A stretch of DNA of 64,000 nt from Paenibacillus sp. ACRRX (lineage in GTDB: Bacteria; Bacillota; Bacilli; Paenibacillales; Paenibacillaceae), in contig NZ_JAKRNK010000003.1 in NCBI RefSeq assembly GCF_022346885.1, positions 496,001-560,000 on the forward strand. The letters are read 5' to 3'. Numbering within the stretch: the first letter of the stretch is position 1; each line of letters begins with the position of its first letter. The notes under the pieces are model-generated. The model searched no databases and was not told the DNA's origin. It saw only the letters and a program-made list of their open reading frames with translations. This document shows, in pieces, positions 55,754 to 64,000 of the stretch. The position numbers were made by a program, and so were the translations under genes.

Positions 55754-56094
55754 TATGTTCACCTCTTGCGTAAATGTTCATCCAGCGCTGAAAAATCTTA
55801 ATACCCGTCCTCAAGCTGGTGTTCTTCTTGTTTGGATTGATGTAGTCTGTCTAGGATGCTGTCGTCAAGCTCACGGGACTTAAGATATAGCTGCTTACAG
55901 TGAGGCTCACTGAGGTGCCTACAGCGCTTAGTGTGCTGCCTTCCTATAAGGGATCAATCATCCAGGCTACGTATTCGTTACCTCCGCATTAACCTCTCCG
56001 CGATCTTGGCATGCTTAGCAATAGCCAATTCCCTCTGCATCGCTAGATATTCCACATCCTTTCCGAACATGCATTATTCTTCATTATAACATAA
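55754..56094. other. Gene-free stretch
   Basis: No gene or clear hairpin in 341 bp. It must hold the promoter of the yybS-gdpP-rplI-dnaB operon, but no box pair stands out. Confidence 0.35.
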
Positions 56095-56517
56095 TTAGTG
56101 CGCGTCTATAGCCTTCATCACGTACTGCTCGCAATATTCAATGATCTGGCTCCGTCTCACAATTCCGATAAAACGGTTCCGATCATCGACTACCGGAACA
56201 AAGTTCTGCACCTTGGCTAGATTGATCAAATCTTCCATGTTGGAATCTATCCTTACGGATTGAATTCTCATATTTAATTGTACATCCTTCAACGTAAACT
56301 TAGCCGCATTTTCAAACGAGATCTCGCCGTTAGAGTTCTTCATATGCCAGAGCAGATCGCCTTCTGTGACGGTACCTACGTATTCCCCTTGATCATTAAT
56401 GATTGGCACTGCCGTATAACGATGATACTCCATACGCTCAAGTGTTTGCCGCAGTGTGGCCTGATCGCTTACGCAAACAACTTCAACTTTTGGCAGCAAG
56501 AAAAAAGCAATGTTCAT
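56095..56517 (-). CDS. CBS-domain pair protein
   Basis: A 140-residue protein made of two CBS motifs (VCVSDQATLRQTLERMEYHRYTAVPIIND and a second LINLAKVQNFVPVVDDRNRFIGIVRRS). Such stand-alone pairs bind adenine nucleotides, and some bind c-di-AMP. GGAGGAG precedes the ATG. Its position beside the gdpP operon makes a c-di-AMP link possible but unproved. Confidence 0.88.
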   Translation of the reverse strand: MNIAFFLLPKVEVVCVSDQATLRQTLERMEYHRYTAVPIINDQGEYVGTVTEGDLLWHMKNSNGEISFENAAKFTLKDVQLNMRIQSVRIDSNMEDLINLAKVQNFVPVVDDRNRFIGIVRRSQIIEYCEQYVMKAIDAH

Positions 56518-56599
56518 TCCTTCGTTCTCCTCCTCAATTCATAAGACGAACCTACTTATACTTTTCCCTACCCTTAAATTAACACATTTTGAGGTTTAA

Positions 56600-56632
56600 A
56601 AACAAAAGTCAGCCGCAAGAGCTGCGGCTGAC
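56600..56632 (-). terminator. Terminator of the LCP gene
   Basis: A perfect 10-bp stem GTCAGCCGCA / TGCGGCTGAC followed by TTTTGTTTTT on the minus strand, 16 bp after the stop. Confidence 0.9.
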
Positions 56633-56647
56633 CTGTAAACTTCATCC

Positions 56648-57718
56648 TTATTCTTCTTTCATCTTGCGAGGTATCATCAATTGAGCCGACTCTGTCTTAG
56701 GGTCCATCCAATTCGTAATTAAACTCTTGATGTATGTGAGATCTTCTTCATTCGGAAGATAGTACCACACACCATCAATCCGTTTACCTTCGCCATGCAG
56801 CATATAACTATTAATGGTCGGCGCCCCATCCATTTGGAACATCTGTTTCGCCAAGTCAATCATATAACGAGGCCTCATATCTGTCGTAAAATTCTTGCCC
56901 ATAATGTCCATCAGGCTTGGAATTTTAGTAATCTGGTCCATCTCAATAGCCCGATCCATGATCGCCTTCAAGAAGATACGATGGCGCTCCGTTCGATTCA
57001 TGTCCGAATCCTCACGGTAGCGTACAAAGTAAAGTGCTTCTTGACCACTGTAAATTGGCTTATTTGCCTCTATACGGAACTTCTCATGCTCTGCTGCCTT
57101 ATTGACGATATCCTCTTTAATCGGCAGCTTCACACCGCCCACGGCATCAACTACGTCTTTAAGCCCCTCGAAGTTAATCGTTGCATAATGATTAATCTCA
57201 TGATCCAACAAATTACCGACTGTATCCATACTCATTTTTGGACCGCCAATCTCCTTATTAGCGCTACCGAAAGCAAAGGCATGGTTGATCTTGTCTGACG
57301 ATCCGTGTCCTATAATCTCGGTGTACGTATCACGCGGTATTGAGACGAGCAATACTTTGTTGTCCTTCGGGCGCACAACTGAGAAAATGATCGTATCTGA
57401 TCGTCCAATTTCATGATCCCGCTGATCGACTCCAAGAAGAAGAGCAGAGAACGGCTCTGTAATTTCTCGATTGACTTCAGGCTTGCCTTTAATTGGCTTA
57501 TAAGAATCTGACAGCTTATCTTCCACTGATCCGGATAAAAATACATCAAATGCAAAAATGGCTAGTTGCTTCCGGAAAATAAAACCGCTAAGTCCAAGAA
57601 TAAGTACAACACCTAATATGATCCACCATTTCCTAGCTGTGTTTTTACCTTTTTTCTTTTTTCTCTTTTCCATTTTTTCCACTTGTTCCACTTCTTCCCC
57701 TGAGATTATTGAATCCAT
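56648..57718 (-). CDS. LytR-CpsA-Psr family wall-polymer ligase
   Basis: A 356-residue protein with a Lys-rich cytoplasmic start and one membrane helix (about 30-48). The outer LCP domain has SALLLGVDQRD, SDTIIFSVVRPKD, LVSIPRDTYTEI with its conserved arginines, and FVRYREDSDMNRTERHR. These enzymes attach teichoic acids or capsule to peptidoglycan. The start at 57718 lacks a strong ribosome site; a second ATG sits 15 codons in. Confidence 0.92.
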   Translation of the reverse strand: MDSIISGEEVEQVEKMEKRKKKKGKNTARKWWIILGVVLILGLSGFIFRKQLAIFAFDVFLSGSVEDKLSDSYKPIKGKPEVNREITEPFSALLLGVDQRDHEIGRSDTIIFSVVRPKDNKVLLVSIPRDTYTEIIGHGSSDKINHAFAFGSANKEIGGPKMSMDTVGNLLDHEINHYATINFEGLKDVVDAVGGVKLPIKEDIVNKAAEHEKFRIEANKPIYSGQEALYFVRYREDSDMNRTERHRIFLKAIMDRAIEMDQITKIPSLMDIMGKNFTTDMRPRYMIDLAKQMFQMDGAPTINSYMLHGEGKRIDGVWYYLPNEEDLTYIKSLITNWMDPKTESAQLMIPRKMKEE

Positions 57719-57800
57719 CCCGTTAATATCCCAATTGACTTAAGCTCAATCCTATTGTTCATCCGCACACCGCGTGATCTGCTTCGACCACATGTTATTT

Positions 57801-58517
57801 TTATTTGATTCGGTGTGCACGCTTGAGCTTTTTCGGTTGATTAAATAAATCAATAAATAATTGAAAATTAGAATTGACCTCAACAATAAATACATCGTGT
57901 TCGTGCAGTCCCCGTTTGTATAACTCCATCCGCAGCCACGATGCATCCTTGCCGATACGATACAGCTCCTGCTCCAAAATTGATCCGTCCATCAGCACGA
58001 TGACTGGCTCGTGCTCGGCTATCAACTCCTTATGGAAATGCCTTAACGTAATCGGCTGATGTTCCCTTTTTAACAACACGTTAATTTCACCGCTTGGTTC
58101 CATAATGGCAAATTCAACGTCAGCCAAGTGAAAAGCGTTACGATTGCGCAGCTGCGTCATCATTTCATCAATCGTCAGACGTTCTTTACGCATGTTTTGT
58201 TCCAGAATACGACCATTCTGGATCAGTACTGTCCCGCTGCTGTGCACGACGTCACGGAATCGCTTGCTCTTCAGCTGCAGCCATTCAATCCCCAGCAAAG
58301 TAAATACCCATACCAATAAAGATAAGACCCCTAGAACCCATTGGCCATCCGTATTTAATGAAATATATACGACTAGACCACCAATCGTTAAACCCGTCAT
58401 ATACTCAAATAAGGACAGCTGCGATACCTGCCGCTTACCAAGCAGCTTTGTCATTATAAATAACACAGCCATCGCCAACCAAGTTCGTCCTGCAACCGCG
58501 AGCCAATCCTCCATGGC
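57801..58517 (-). CDS. DUF421 (YetF-like) membrane protein
   Basis: A 238-residue protein with three N-terminal helices and a soluble C-terminal DUF421 domain (LIQNGRILEQNMRKERLTIDEMMTQLRNRNAFHLADVEFAIMEPSG). The KRQVSQLSLFEYMTGLTIG loop is typical. GGAGGG precedes ATG 58517. Family members occur widely in spore formers, and their role is uncertain. Confidence 0.9.
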   Translation of the reverse strand, partial: AMEDWLAVAGRTWLAMAVLFIMTKLLGKRQVSQLSLFEYMTGLTIGGLVVYISLNTDGQWVLGVLSLLVWVFTLLGIEWLQLKSKRFRDVVHSSGTVLIQNGRILEQNMRKERLTIDEMMTQLRNRNAFHLADVEFAIMEPSGEINVLLKREHQPITLRHFHKELIAEHEPVIVLMDGSILEQELYRIGKDASWLRMELYKRGLHEHDVFIVEVNSNFQLFIDLFNQPKKLKRAHRIK

Positions 58518-59102
58518 ACACCCTCCTCCATTAACGTTTAGGATGAGCATGGCCTCCGCTTTTTATCTGTCTAGGCGGTATTGTAAAGAATGACTATTTA
58601 GGTGCGTATACAACGATTCATTTTGCATAGATATGTGTACATATGACATTTCATACATGCAAGTACTAGCAAAACAATATGTCTATTTTACTAGGTCGAC
58701 AGCAAAAAATAAAATACCAAATTGTCTCCACGTTAATTTTTTCAGAAAATGGAATGAAAATCTTAAAGAAAATTCCAGTTACGACCTTATATTGAGACAA
58801 TTTTTACAATATTGTGGCGTAATTAGCCAATATATATTTAAAATTTAACTAATGTTACAGTAGTTAACTGTAATTATTTTCTACTAGTTTTTGAGGGATA
58901 TTAAAATGTCGTCGTGTGACAAAGTTTGGATGTAATCTATATTTGAGGAATTTATAACTATCTCATTATCTGCCGCCTTGGTTGATCTTCAACAACTGGT
59001 TAACGATAACCTTAACAAGGCCATAGTCCTGCTCCATAGCTCCATATTCCAGGTATCGTGGAATGCTATCAGGTAATCAGGTAATTGATGTAATCAATAA
59101 CA
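58518..59102. other. AT-rich gene-free stretch with one inverted repeat
   Basis: Nearly 600 bp without a convincing gene; a 71-codon plus frame at 58633 lacks a ribosome site. TTACAGT / ACTGTAA (58855-58873, 5-nt gap) is a perfect inverted repeat of unknown use. Confidence 0.45.
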
Positions 59103-59150
59103 CAAAGAGGCTGTCCTCTGTCATACGAAATGACGAGAGAACAGCCTTCT
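59103..59150 (-). terminator. Terminator of the rpsF-ssb-rpsR operon
   Basis: A long stem (AGGCTGTTCTCTCGTCAT / ATGACAGAGGACAGCCT) with CTCTTTGTG following on the minus strand, 16 bp after the rpsR stop. Confidence 0.82.
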
Positions 59151-59165
59151 GTGCAGGAGTAAGAA

Positions 59166-59441
59166 CTACTCCGTAGTGTATGGCAACAACGCTACTTGAC
59201 GGGAACGCTTGATTGCGATTGTCAACGCACGTTGGTACTTTGCACTTGTACCTGTTACACGACGTGGCAAGATTTTGCCGCGCTCGCTGATGAATTTCTT
59301 CAACAGGTCGATATCTTTATAATCGATGTGTTTGATCTTGTTAGCAGTAAAGAAGCACACTTTACGGCGCTTGTTACGGCCACGACGTCCGCCGAATTTA
59401 CGTTCGCCGCGTTCGCCGCCATCATTTTGCTTAAAGCTCAT
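59166..59441 (-). CDS. rpsR: 30S ribosomal protein S18
   Basis: A 91-residue basic protein with the S18 core [36 protein letters not shown] and [20 protein letters not shown]. The Cys is retained. ATG 59441 follows AAGGAG. Last gene of the rpsF-ssb-rpsR operon. Confidence 0.97.
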   Translation of the reverse strand: MSFKQNDGGERGERKFGGRRGRNKRRKVCFFTANKIKHIDYKDIDLLKKFISERGKILPRRVTGTSAKYQRALTIAIKRSRQVALLPYTTE

Positions 59442-59493
59442 TCTGTCCAACTCCTTCTCTTAAAATTCCGCTCCAGTTGCTGCTAGCAGCATC

Positions 59494-60003
59494 TTAGAAT
59501 GGCAAATCATCATCCGATATGTCGATCGGTTTGCCGTCGTCGGAGAATGGATCCGCTGATGGACCGCGATTATAGCTGGAATTGTTACCGCTGCGTGGCT
59601 GGGAGAATTGCTGTTGCTGTTGGTTAGGCGCTGGTGCGCTATAACCTCCACCCATATCATCGCTGCGAGAACCGCCGCTATCGCGATTGGATTCCAAGAA
59701 ACGTACATTATCAGCTATAACTTCCGTCACGTATACACGTTTACCTTCGTTATTCTCATAATTACGTACTTGAATGCGTCCTTCTACCGCGGTTAGCCGA
59801 CCTTTACGCAAATAATTTGCACATGTCTCTGCTAACTGCCGCCAAGTGACGACAGGAATAAAGTCCGCTTCACGTTCGCCGCCCTGACTAGAAAACGGTC
59901 GATCTACTGCAATGGTAAATTGCGTTACCGCAACACCCGCAGGCGTGTAGCGTAATTCAGGGTCTCTTGTCAGACGACCAATCAAAATGACGCGATTTAA
60001 CAT
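59494..60003 (-). CDS. ssb: Single-stranded DNA-binding protein
   Basis: A 169-residue SSB. The OB fold covers about 1-105 ([23 protein letters not shown] ... [22 protein letters not shown]). A Gly/Gln/Ser-rich linker and the acidic tail ISDDDLPF follow, the latter the docking site for replication partners. AAGGAGG precedes the ATG. It lies between rpsF and rpsR as usual. Confidence 0.97.
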   Translation of the reverse strand: MLNRVILIGRLTRDPELRYTPAGVAVTQFTIAVDRPFSSQGGEREADFIPVVTWRQLAETCANYLRKGRLTAVEGRIQVRNYENNEGKRVYVTEVIADNVRFLESNRDSGGSRSDDMGGGYSAPAPNQQQQQFSQPRSGNNSSYNRGPSADPFSDDGKPIDISDDDLPF

Positions 60004-60057
60004 CGTATCCCTCCTTCAACAGCTTGTTTACGAATCAGACAAGATTCATGGTTGGCA

Positions 60058-60342
60058 TTAAGCCACATCGTTTACGACGAGATGACGGATAACATCGTCA
60101 GAAATCTTCAACTGACGATCCAATTCCGCAACAACTGCAGGTTCTGCTGTGAAGTTAACCAACACATAGACACCATCACGGAATTTCTTGATCTCGTACG
60201 CAAGACGGCGTTTACCCATTACATCGTGCTTCGTAATTTCACCGCCGTTAGAGATGACGCCCTGGAATTTTTCGACAGCAGCTTGAACAGCTTCTTGCTC
60301 GATGTCCGGACGAATGATGTACATCAATTCGTACTTGCGCAT
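60058..60342 (-). CDS. rpsF: 30S ribosomal protein S6
   Basis: A 94-residue protein with the S6 pattern MRKYELMYIIRPDIEQEAVQAAVEKFQGVI, then GKRRLAYEIKKFRDGVYVLVNF. ATG 60342 has AAGGAGG ahead. First gene of the operon; S6 and S18 together can bind their own leader. Confidence 0.97.
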   Translation of the reverse strand: MRKYELMYIIRPDIEQEAVQAAVEKFQGVISNGGEITKHDVMGKRRLAYEIKKFRDGVYVLVNFTAEPAVVAELDRQLKISDDVIRHLVVNDVA

Positions 60343-60420
60343 ATATTTCACCTCCTTATGGACTTTGGCCCCTGGATTTGCGCCAGGAACAAGGAGTACG
60401 AGTCAGTAAAACTCGCACTA
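60343..60420 (-). promoter_or_regulatory. rpsF leader hairpin (possible S6:S18 site)
   Basis: The minus-strand leader has a CCTGG / CCAGG hairpin (60371-60387) and a G/C-rich flank before the ribosome site. S6:S18 leader motifs exist in many bacteria, but the match here is only positional. Confidence 0.3.
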
Positions 60421-60625
60421 AATTAATATATCAAATACAGGCGATTAACGCAACTGGAAGCTTGTTTCCATGACGACAAAACGCATTGAAAATGCTCGTC
60501 GGCAACTTGGAAAGCATTTTCTTTAAACCAATGTTAAATTACATCCGATTCCCACTCATTGAATATCTCCTTCAGTCGCATAATACGGAGTGCCTCAACA
60601 ATTACGATGAATGGAGGAAAGTACA

Positions 60626-60820
60626 ATGGGTGAACGTACCGAATACAATCCAGGCGATCGAGCCCCCAATGATGGCATCTACATGGAGGTTGGCGAAGTA
60701 AGCTTCCATACGGAGATTCAGAATCCTAAGCAAATCAAGTTAGCCAAAGGTGAGAAATTTCCGGATACCACTAACAAAGATCGCAAGTGGAAAAAGAAGT
60801 CCCATGCAATGGTTCATTAA
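60626..60820 (+). CDS. YjzC-like small protein
   Basis: A 64-residue protein (MGERTEYNPGDRAPNDGIYMEVGE, then NPKQIKLAKGEKFPDTTNKDRKW) matching the YjzC family of short Bacillales proteins of unknown role. ATG 60626 follows GGAGG. It is read opposite to its neighbours. Confidence 0.85.
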   Translation: MGERTEYNPGDRAPNDGIYMEVGEVSFHTEIQNPKQIKLAKGEKFPDTTNKDRKWKKKSHAMVH

Positions 60821-61080
60821 TTTTTTGTAAATAACGATGTATAATAATTTGAATGGTGGTCATAATAATTACTGACGGTGCAAAGCGAGGTGTGGTTCCA
60901 TTGAACAATGGAGCAGTTGAACCAGAGCAGGCTTGTCTTATACAACAATGAAGAGAAGCGAGGGGTTGTGCTAAAGACTATTAAGTCCCAAACACAAAGC
61001 AAGTGTGGCTAAATACCATGCATGTTCCAAGCGATCAGACGTGAAGTATTCGAATAGTCCCAATAAAGCACCGTCACCAG
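60821..61080. other. Gene-free stretch
   Basis: 260 bp with no recognisable gene; only very short frames with weak sites. Confidence 0.4.
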
Positions 61081-61107
61081 AAAGAGACCTTATGCAAATA
61101 AGGTCTC
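61081..61107 (-). terminator. Terminator of the small membrane protein gene
   Basis: A perfect AGAGACCTTAT / ATAAGGTCTCT stem; T-rich on both strands, placed 12 bp after the minus-strand stop at 61119. Confidence 0.75.
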
Positions 61108-61118
61108 TTCATTTATGA

Positions 61119-61466
61119 TTATTTTAACTTAGGTCTTGATAAAAGTCGGATCAACTGTGCTCCAACCCCTAGAAATATCAGACTCCCCGCAACAGCCAAA
61201 TTCCACTCACCATCTACTGCACAAATAATGGTGAACTGATAACTGATCAAGGTGGCAACTGCAGTTACGGCGATTTGAATAGCTCTCTTATGAGTTGCCT
61301 GATTATCTAACAGCTCTTTAAACACCGGCATCGATAATAACAGTGACAACAGCAGACACGAAGCAGCCGGATAAACCAGAACATGAGCTATCCATCCATC
61401 ACCAAGGGTATTAGATACAAAAGCGAGCAGCAGCCCTGCAAATAGAAAATAAATGTTTCCCTTCAT
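61119..61466 (-). CDS. Four-helix membrane protein
   Basis: A 115-residue protein with four hydrophobic segments and a basic tail. The open frame starts further up, but ATG 61466 follows AGGAGG and begins at the first helix (MKGNIYFLFAGLLLAF). No family recognised. Confidence 0.72.
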   Translation of the reverse strand: MKGNIYFLFAGLLLAFVSNTLGDGWIAHVLVYPAASCLLLSLLLSMPVFKELLDNQATHKRAIQIAVTAVATLISYQFTIICAVDGEWNLAVAGSLIFLGVGAQLIRLLSRPKLK

Positions 61467-61794
61467 TGTAATCCTCCTGACATGCATAACATATAGGTCA
61501 GCCCATATTATGAATATGCACGGGAAGAGGCAGCGGTTACGAGTATCACACAAGTCAGTTTTAATGACTTTATGTGACTTTACATCTTAGATGAGAAAAT
61601 GTAGATTTATAAATTGTCCACGCTATATTGAATTCTCATTAGCGGTACGATGTGGAAGATACATCGCACGCTCCATGTCCCTTTCAAGCTCTAAAACGCA
61701 AAAATACCCCTCACGTAGTAACGTAAGAAGGTATCGTCAATTCATTATGTATCCATGATTCGATCGTGGATGTCATCCAGATCAAAAAATATGG

Positions 61795-61885
61795 TGGCGG
61801 AAAGGGTGGGATTCGAACCCACGCACGCCTCGCGACGCCTAGTTGATTTCGAGTCAACCCCCTTGGGCCTCTTGGGTACCTTTCC
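61795..61885 (-). tRNA. tRNA-Ser(CGA)
   Basis: A 91-nt cloverleaf on the minus strand. Acceptor stem GGAAAGG / CCTTTCC plus an encoded GCCA end; anticodon stem GTTGA / TCAAC with loop CTCGAAA, giving anticodon CGA. The long variable arm is the class II feature of tRNA-Ser, and TGGGTTCGAATCCCA forms the T arm. It reads UCG codons. Confidence 0.96.
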
Positions 61886-62039
61886 ACAGCATAAGTGATT
61901 ATACCATATTAACAAGCAGGATGCAATAGCATAGTCACTTTTTTTGGAAAATAACCGACATTTCCTTTATCCGTCTCCTATCGTTCAAACGGATAAATCA
62001 TAATTACCACATCCTGCTGCTTATTTAATGGCTTATCAC

Positions 62040-62270
62040 TTAATAAATACTATTTTCATCGTCTTTAATAGAATCGCGCGGCGCGGCTTGGAGCACTTTT
62101 TTCATGCTTTTTTCGAACTTGGCACGAGGAATCATCACACTATGCTTGCATCCTACACATTTAATTCGAATATCCATTCCCATACGGATAATTTCCATTT
62201 CATTTGTACCGCATGGATGAGGCTTCTTCATTTGAACAATATCACCAAGCCCAAACACCTTACGCTCCAT
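62040..62270 (-). CDS. DUF951 family protein
   Basis: A 76-residue protein with the DUF951 pattern GDIVQMKKPHPCGTNEMEIIRMGMDIRIKC, then GCKHSVMIPRAKFEK. Three cysteines and the PHPCG motif suggest a zinc site. GGAGG precedes the ATG. The start overlaps the MscS gene end by 11 bp. Confidence 0.93.
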   Translation of the reverse strand: MERKVFGLGDIVQMKKPHPCGTNEMEIIRMGMDIRIKCVGCKHSVMIPRAKFEKSMKKVLQAAPRDSIKDDENSIY

Positions 62271-63201
62271 AATTGATTCCTCCCTGTTCTTGTCTATGTA
62301 ATGTCACTACACGCGGATATGGAATTTCAATTCCGTGCTCATCAAGTGCTTTCTTAAGTTCCTTATTAATATGACGGGAAACAGAAGCTTGGGTTGATGG
62401 TCGGCATTCCGTAATTATTCGAATAATAATCTCTGAAGCACCCAGCTGCTGTACACCAAGAACCTGCGGCACGTTTACAACATTATCATCGCGTTCAGGC
62501 ATATCTGCCAACGTATTTTTCATAACTTCCGTGGCTTTCTCTATATTTTCTTCGTACGCAATTGAGATATCGACAACGGCTATCGAGTTATTTAATGAGA
62601 AATTAGTCACATCTGTGATATTACCGTTTGGAATAATAAATACTTCGCCTGTCCAGCTATGAATACGAGTCGACCGCAGTCCAATCATCTCAACCGTACC
62701 TTGGAACTGACCTACCTTAATCACATCACCAACGGCAAACTGGTCCTCAAAGATGATAAAAAATCCTGTCATCACATCTTTGACTAGGCTCTGTGCGCCA
62801 AAGCCGATCGCAAGACCAATGACTCCAGCCCCTGCTAATAGAGGTGCCAAATTAATGTGGAACACAGATAAAATAAACATAATCATAATAAAATTCATGG
62901 CTAACGATGTAACATTTTTGAGCAGCTTGCCCACGGTAACCAAGCGTCGCGGGTTTACTGTCACTCGGCTCTGCTCCTTAGCCGACATGGCATGATTAAT
63001 CATACGGTGCACGACCTTGATCGCAATTCGTGTAAGCACCACAATTAGTAATATCTTTACTGTATTAATAAATAACAATTCCCATGTTGCACTATCAGTT
63101 AACCATTTGAACGTTGTATCCTTCCATTTTTCAAATACATTTAAGGTTTGTTCAATACTCTCCTCAGTCTCGCCTTGTGCTGCTAGTAAATATGACCTCA
63201 T
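62260..63201 (-). CDS. MscS-type mechanosensitive channel
   Basis: A 313-residue protein with three N-terminal helices. The pore-lining TM3 shows alternating Gly/Ala (LAPLLAGAGVIGLAIGFGAQSLVKDVMTGF). A beta domain (FAVGDVIKVGQFQGTVEMIGLRSTRI) and the C-terminal MscS domain follow. It opens on hypo-osmotic stress. GGGGG precedes the ATG. Confidence 0.94.
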   Translation of the reverse strand: MRSYLLAAQGETEESIEQTLNVFEKWKDTTFKWLTDSATWELLFINTVKILLIVVLTRIAIKVVHRMINHAMSAKEQSRVTVNPRRLVTVGKLLKNVTSLAMNFIMIMFILSVFHINLAPLLAGAGVIGLAIGFGAQSLVKDVMTGFFIIFEDQFAVGDVIKVGQFQGTVEMIGLRSTRIHSWTGEVFIIPNGNITDVTNFSLNNSIAVVDISIAYEENIEKATEVMKNTLADMPERDDNVVNVPQVLGVQQLGASEIIIRIITECRPSTQASVSRHINKELKKALDEHGIEIPYPRVVTLHRQEQGGINYGA

Positions 63202-63476
63202 TATTCTATTCCCCCATCTTCAGGCCATACGCAGATATATCCTTCTCCCACTGGTTCGAATATGCCACGTATGACCACACTTTCTGTCGTTATCAACTTT
63301 GTGACATCCTCTAGTATTGCAGCCGGAAATCGTATAGATAATGCGCATCCTGCTGTGATCTCCTTTGGTGTTGGGTAAGTATCTACGTCCATGTCCATAT
63401 ATTCCATAAGCATCTCAGCACGTAATGCCTGCTGTGTCGAATCAAATGCCATCACAAGCCACTGGTTAGCTGACAC
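63201..63476 (-). CDS. DUF3343 family protein
   Basis: A 91-residue protein of the DUF3343 type (WLVMAFDSTQQALRAEMLM ... YPTPKEITAGCALSIRFP). It starts at GTG 63476 behind GAGGAAG and overlaps the channel gene by 1 bp. The family often pairs with sulfur or redox genes elsewhere; here only synteny is seen. Confidence 0.9.
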   Translation of the reverse strand: MSANQWLVMAFDSTQQALRAEMLMEYMDMDVDTYPTPKEITAGCALSIRFPAAILEDVTKLITTESVVIRGIFEPVGEGYICVWPEDGGIE

Positions 63477-63627
63477 TTTAGCTTCTTCCTCTCACTGCTG
63501 CAAGATTTGTAGAGTTAATCATTTTCCATCAATGAAATTGCTTCATTTCATGTCTGATACAAGTATAAAACAAGCCTCTCATCCATATACTAAATACTAC
63601 CATTCATAGAAACGGAGGCTATTACCC

Positions 63628-64000
63628 ATGAATTTTCCCTTATTTCGTCCACTATCTTCTCCAGATCCTGTTGCCGCTAAAATTGCACATGACAAGCCGA
63701 ATGCACAACAATCCATCGTGCAAGCATGCACTGATCATCTCCGCCTTCGTTCGCATCATCAACCTGTAACTGTCATCTGTATCGGCACCGATCGTTCTAC
63801 GGGCGATTGTCTGGGTCCATTAGTGGGAAGTCGGTTAACGAGATATAGCAGCAATCAATACGCAACACTAGGTACGCTCTCCAATCCTGTCCATGCAATG
63901 AATCTTCAAGATACACTTGATCAGCTGCATCTCCAGCATCCGGATAGCTTTATCATCGCCATTGACGCATGCCTGGGTCAAAGCAGCAGCGTTGGACATA
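63628..64000 (+). CDS. yyaC: YyaC spore protease-like protein (partial)
   Basis: The first 124 codons of a DUF1256/YyaC protein, cut by the window end. The GPR-like core VTVICIGTDRSTGDCLGPLVG and FIIAIDACLGQSSSVGH is intact. YyaC resembles the spore germination protease and is made in the forespore. GGAGG precedes the ATG. Confidence 0.93.
   Translation, partial: MNFPLFRPLSSPDPVAAKIAHDKPNAQQSIVQACTDHLRLRSHHQPVTVICIGTDRSTGDCLGPLVGSRLTRYSSNQYATLGTLSNPVHAMNLQDTLDQLHLQHPDSFIIAIDACLGQSSSVGH

Noticed and set aside
58633..58848. 71-codon plus-strand frame in the AT-rich gap
   Set aside because: No ribosome site; composition as expected by chance in AT-rich DNA.

Overview
The window looks like chromosome from a Paenibacillus-type member of the Bacillales. 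The right half (about 32.2-64 kb) carries the classic block just left of oriC in low-GC Gram-positives: rlmH, an HtrA-type protease, walJ-walI-walH-walK-walR, purA, dnaB (called dnaC in B. subtilis), rplI, gdpP, yybS, rpsR-ssb-rpsF, a mechanosensitive channel and yyaC. Nearly all of it is read on the minus strand. Spore-related genes (a CwlJ-type germination hydrolase, yyaC) and Shine-Dalgarno sequences of AAGGAGG type agree with this. The species cannot be fixed from the window alone.

The left half (1-32.2 kb) is accessory DNA of changing base composition. From left to right it holds: a VanZ-like gene; a TetR/MFS efflux pair; a hydrolase; a GAF-GGDEF diguanylate cyclase; immunity-like genes; an NAD/ADP-ribose operon (NrtR-type Nudix regulator, NADAR, macrodomain-type PARG, NTF2-fold immunity-like protein); a chemoreceptor; SUKH and ankyrin proteins; a MerR-controlled divergon; cwlJ; a Fur-controlled siderophore-binding unit with a Btr-type regulator; a triple discoidin-domain secreted protein; phzF; an ABC-F ATPase; and a row of small orphan immunity-like genes.

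The main discovery lies between 14.6 and 32.2 kb. The 3' end of rlmH (32182) is the last of six direct repeats at about 14601, 24426, 25685, 27856, 29715 and 32183. Read on the minus strand, every copy encodes the C-terminal peptide of RlmH followed by a stop (GEPYHK-stop or a near variant), with synonymous codon differences between copies. The rlmH 3' end is the attachment site of staphylococcal SCC elements, and the local order purA-walRKHIJ-rlmH is also that of S. aureus. A broken large serine recombinase ends exactly across the rlmH-proximal copy. I read the region as a stack of five decayed SCC-like cassettes, each with a small cargo, and with genes cut off at the repeats.

Other control elements are visible: a yybP-ykoY manganese riboswitch with its terminator before a TerC-family gene; two opposed MerR promoters with 19-bp spacers; a near-consensus Fur box; a PurBox-like pair before purA; a TetR operator; a perfect palindrome before the NrtR gene; and a group of four DnaA boxes near the HtrA gene. 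One tRNA-Ser(CGA) is present. The right edge cuts yyaC.
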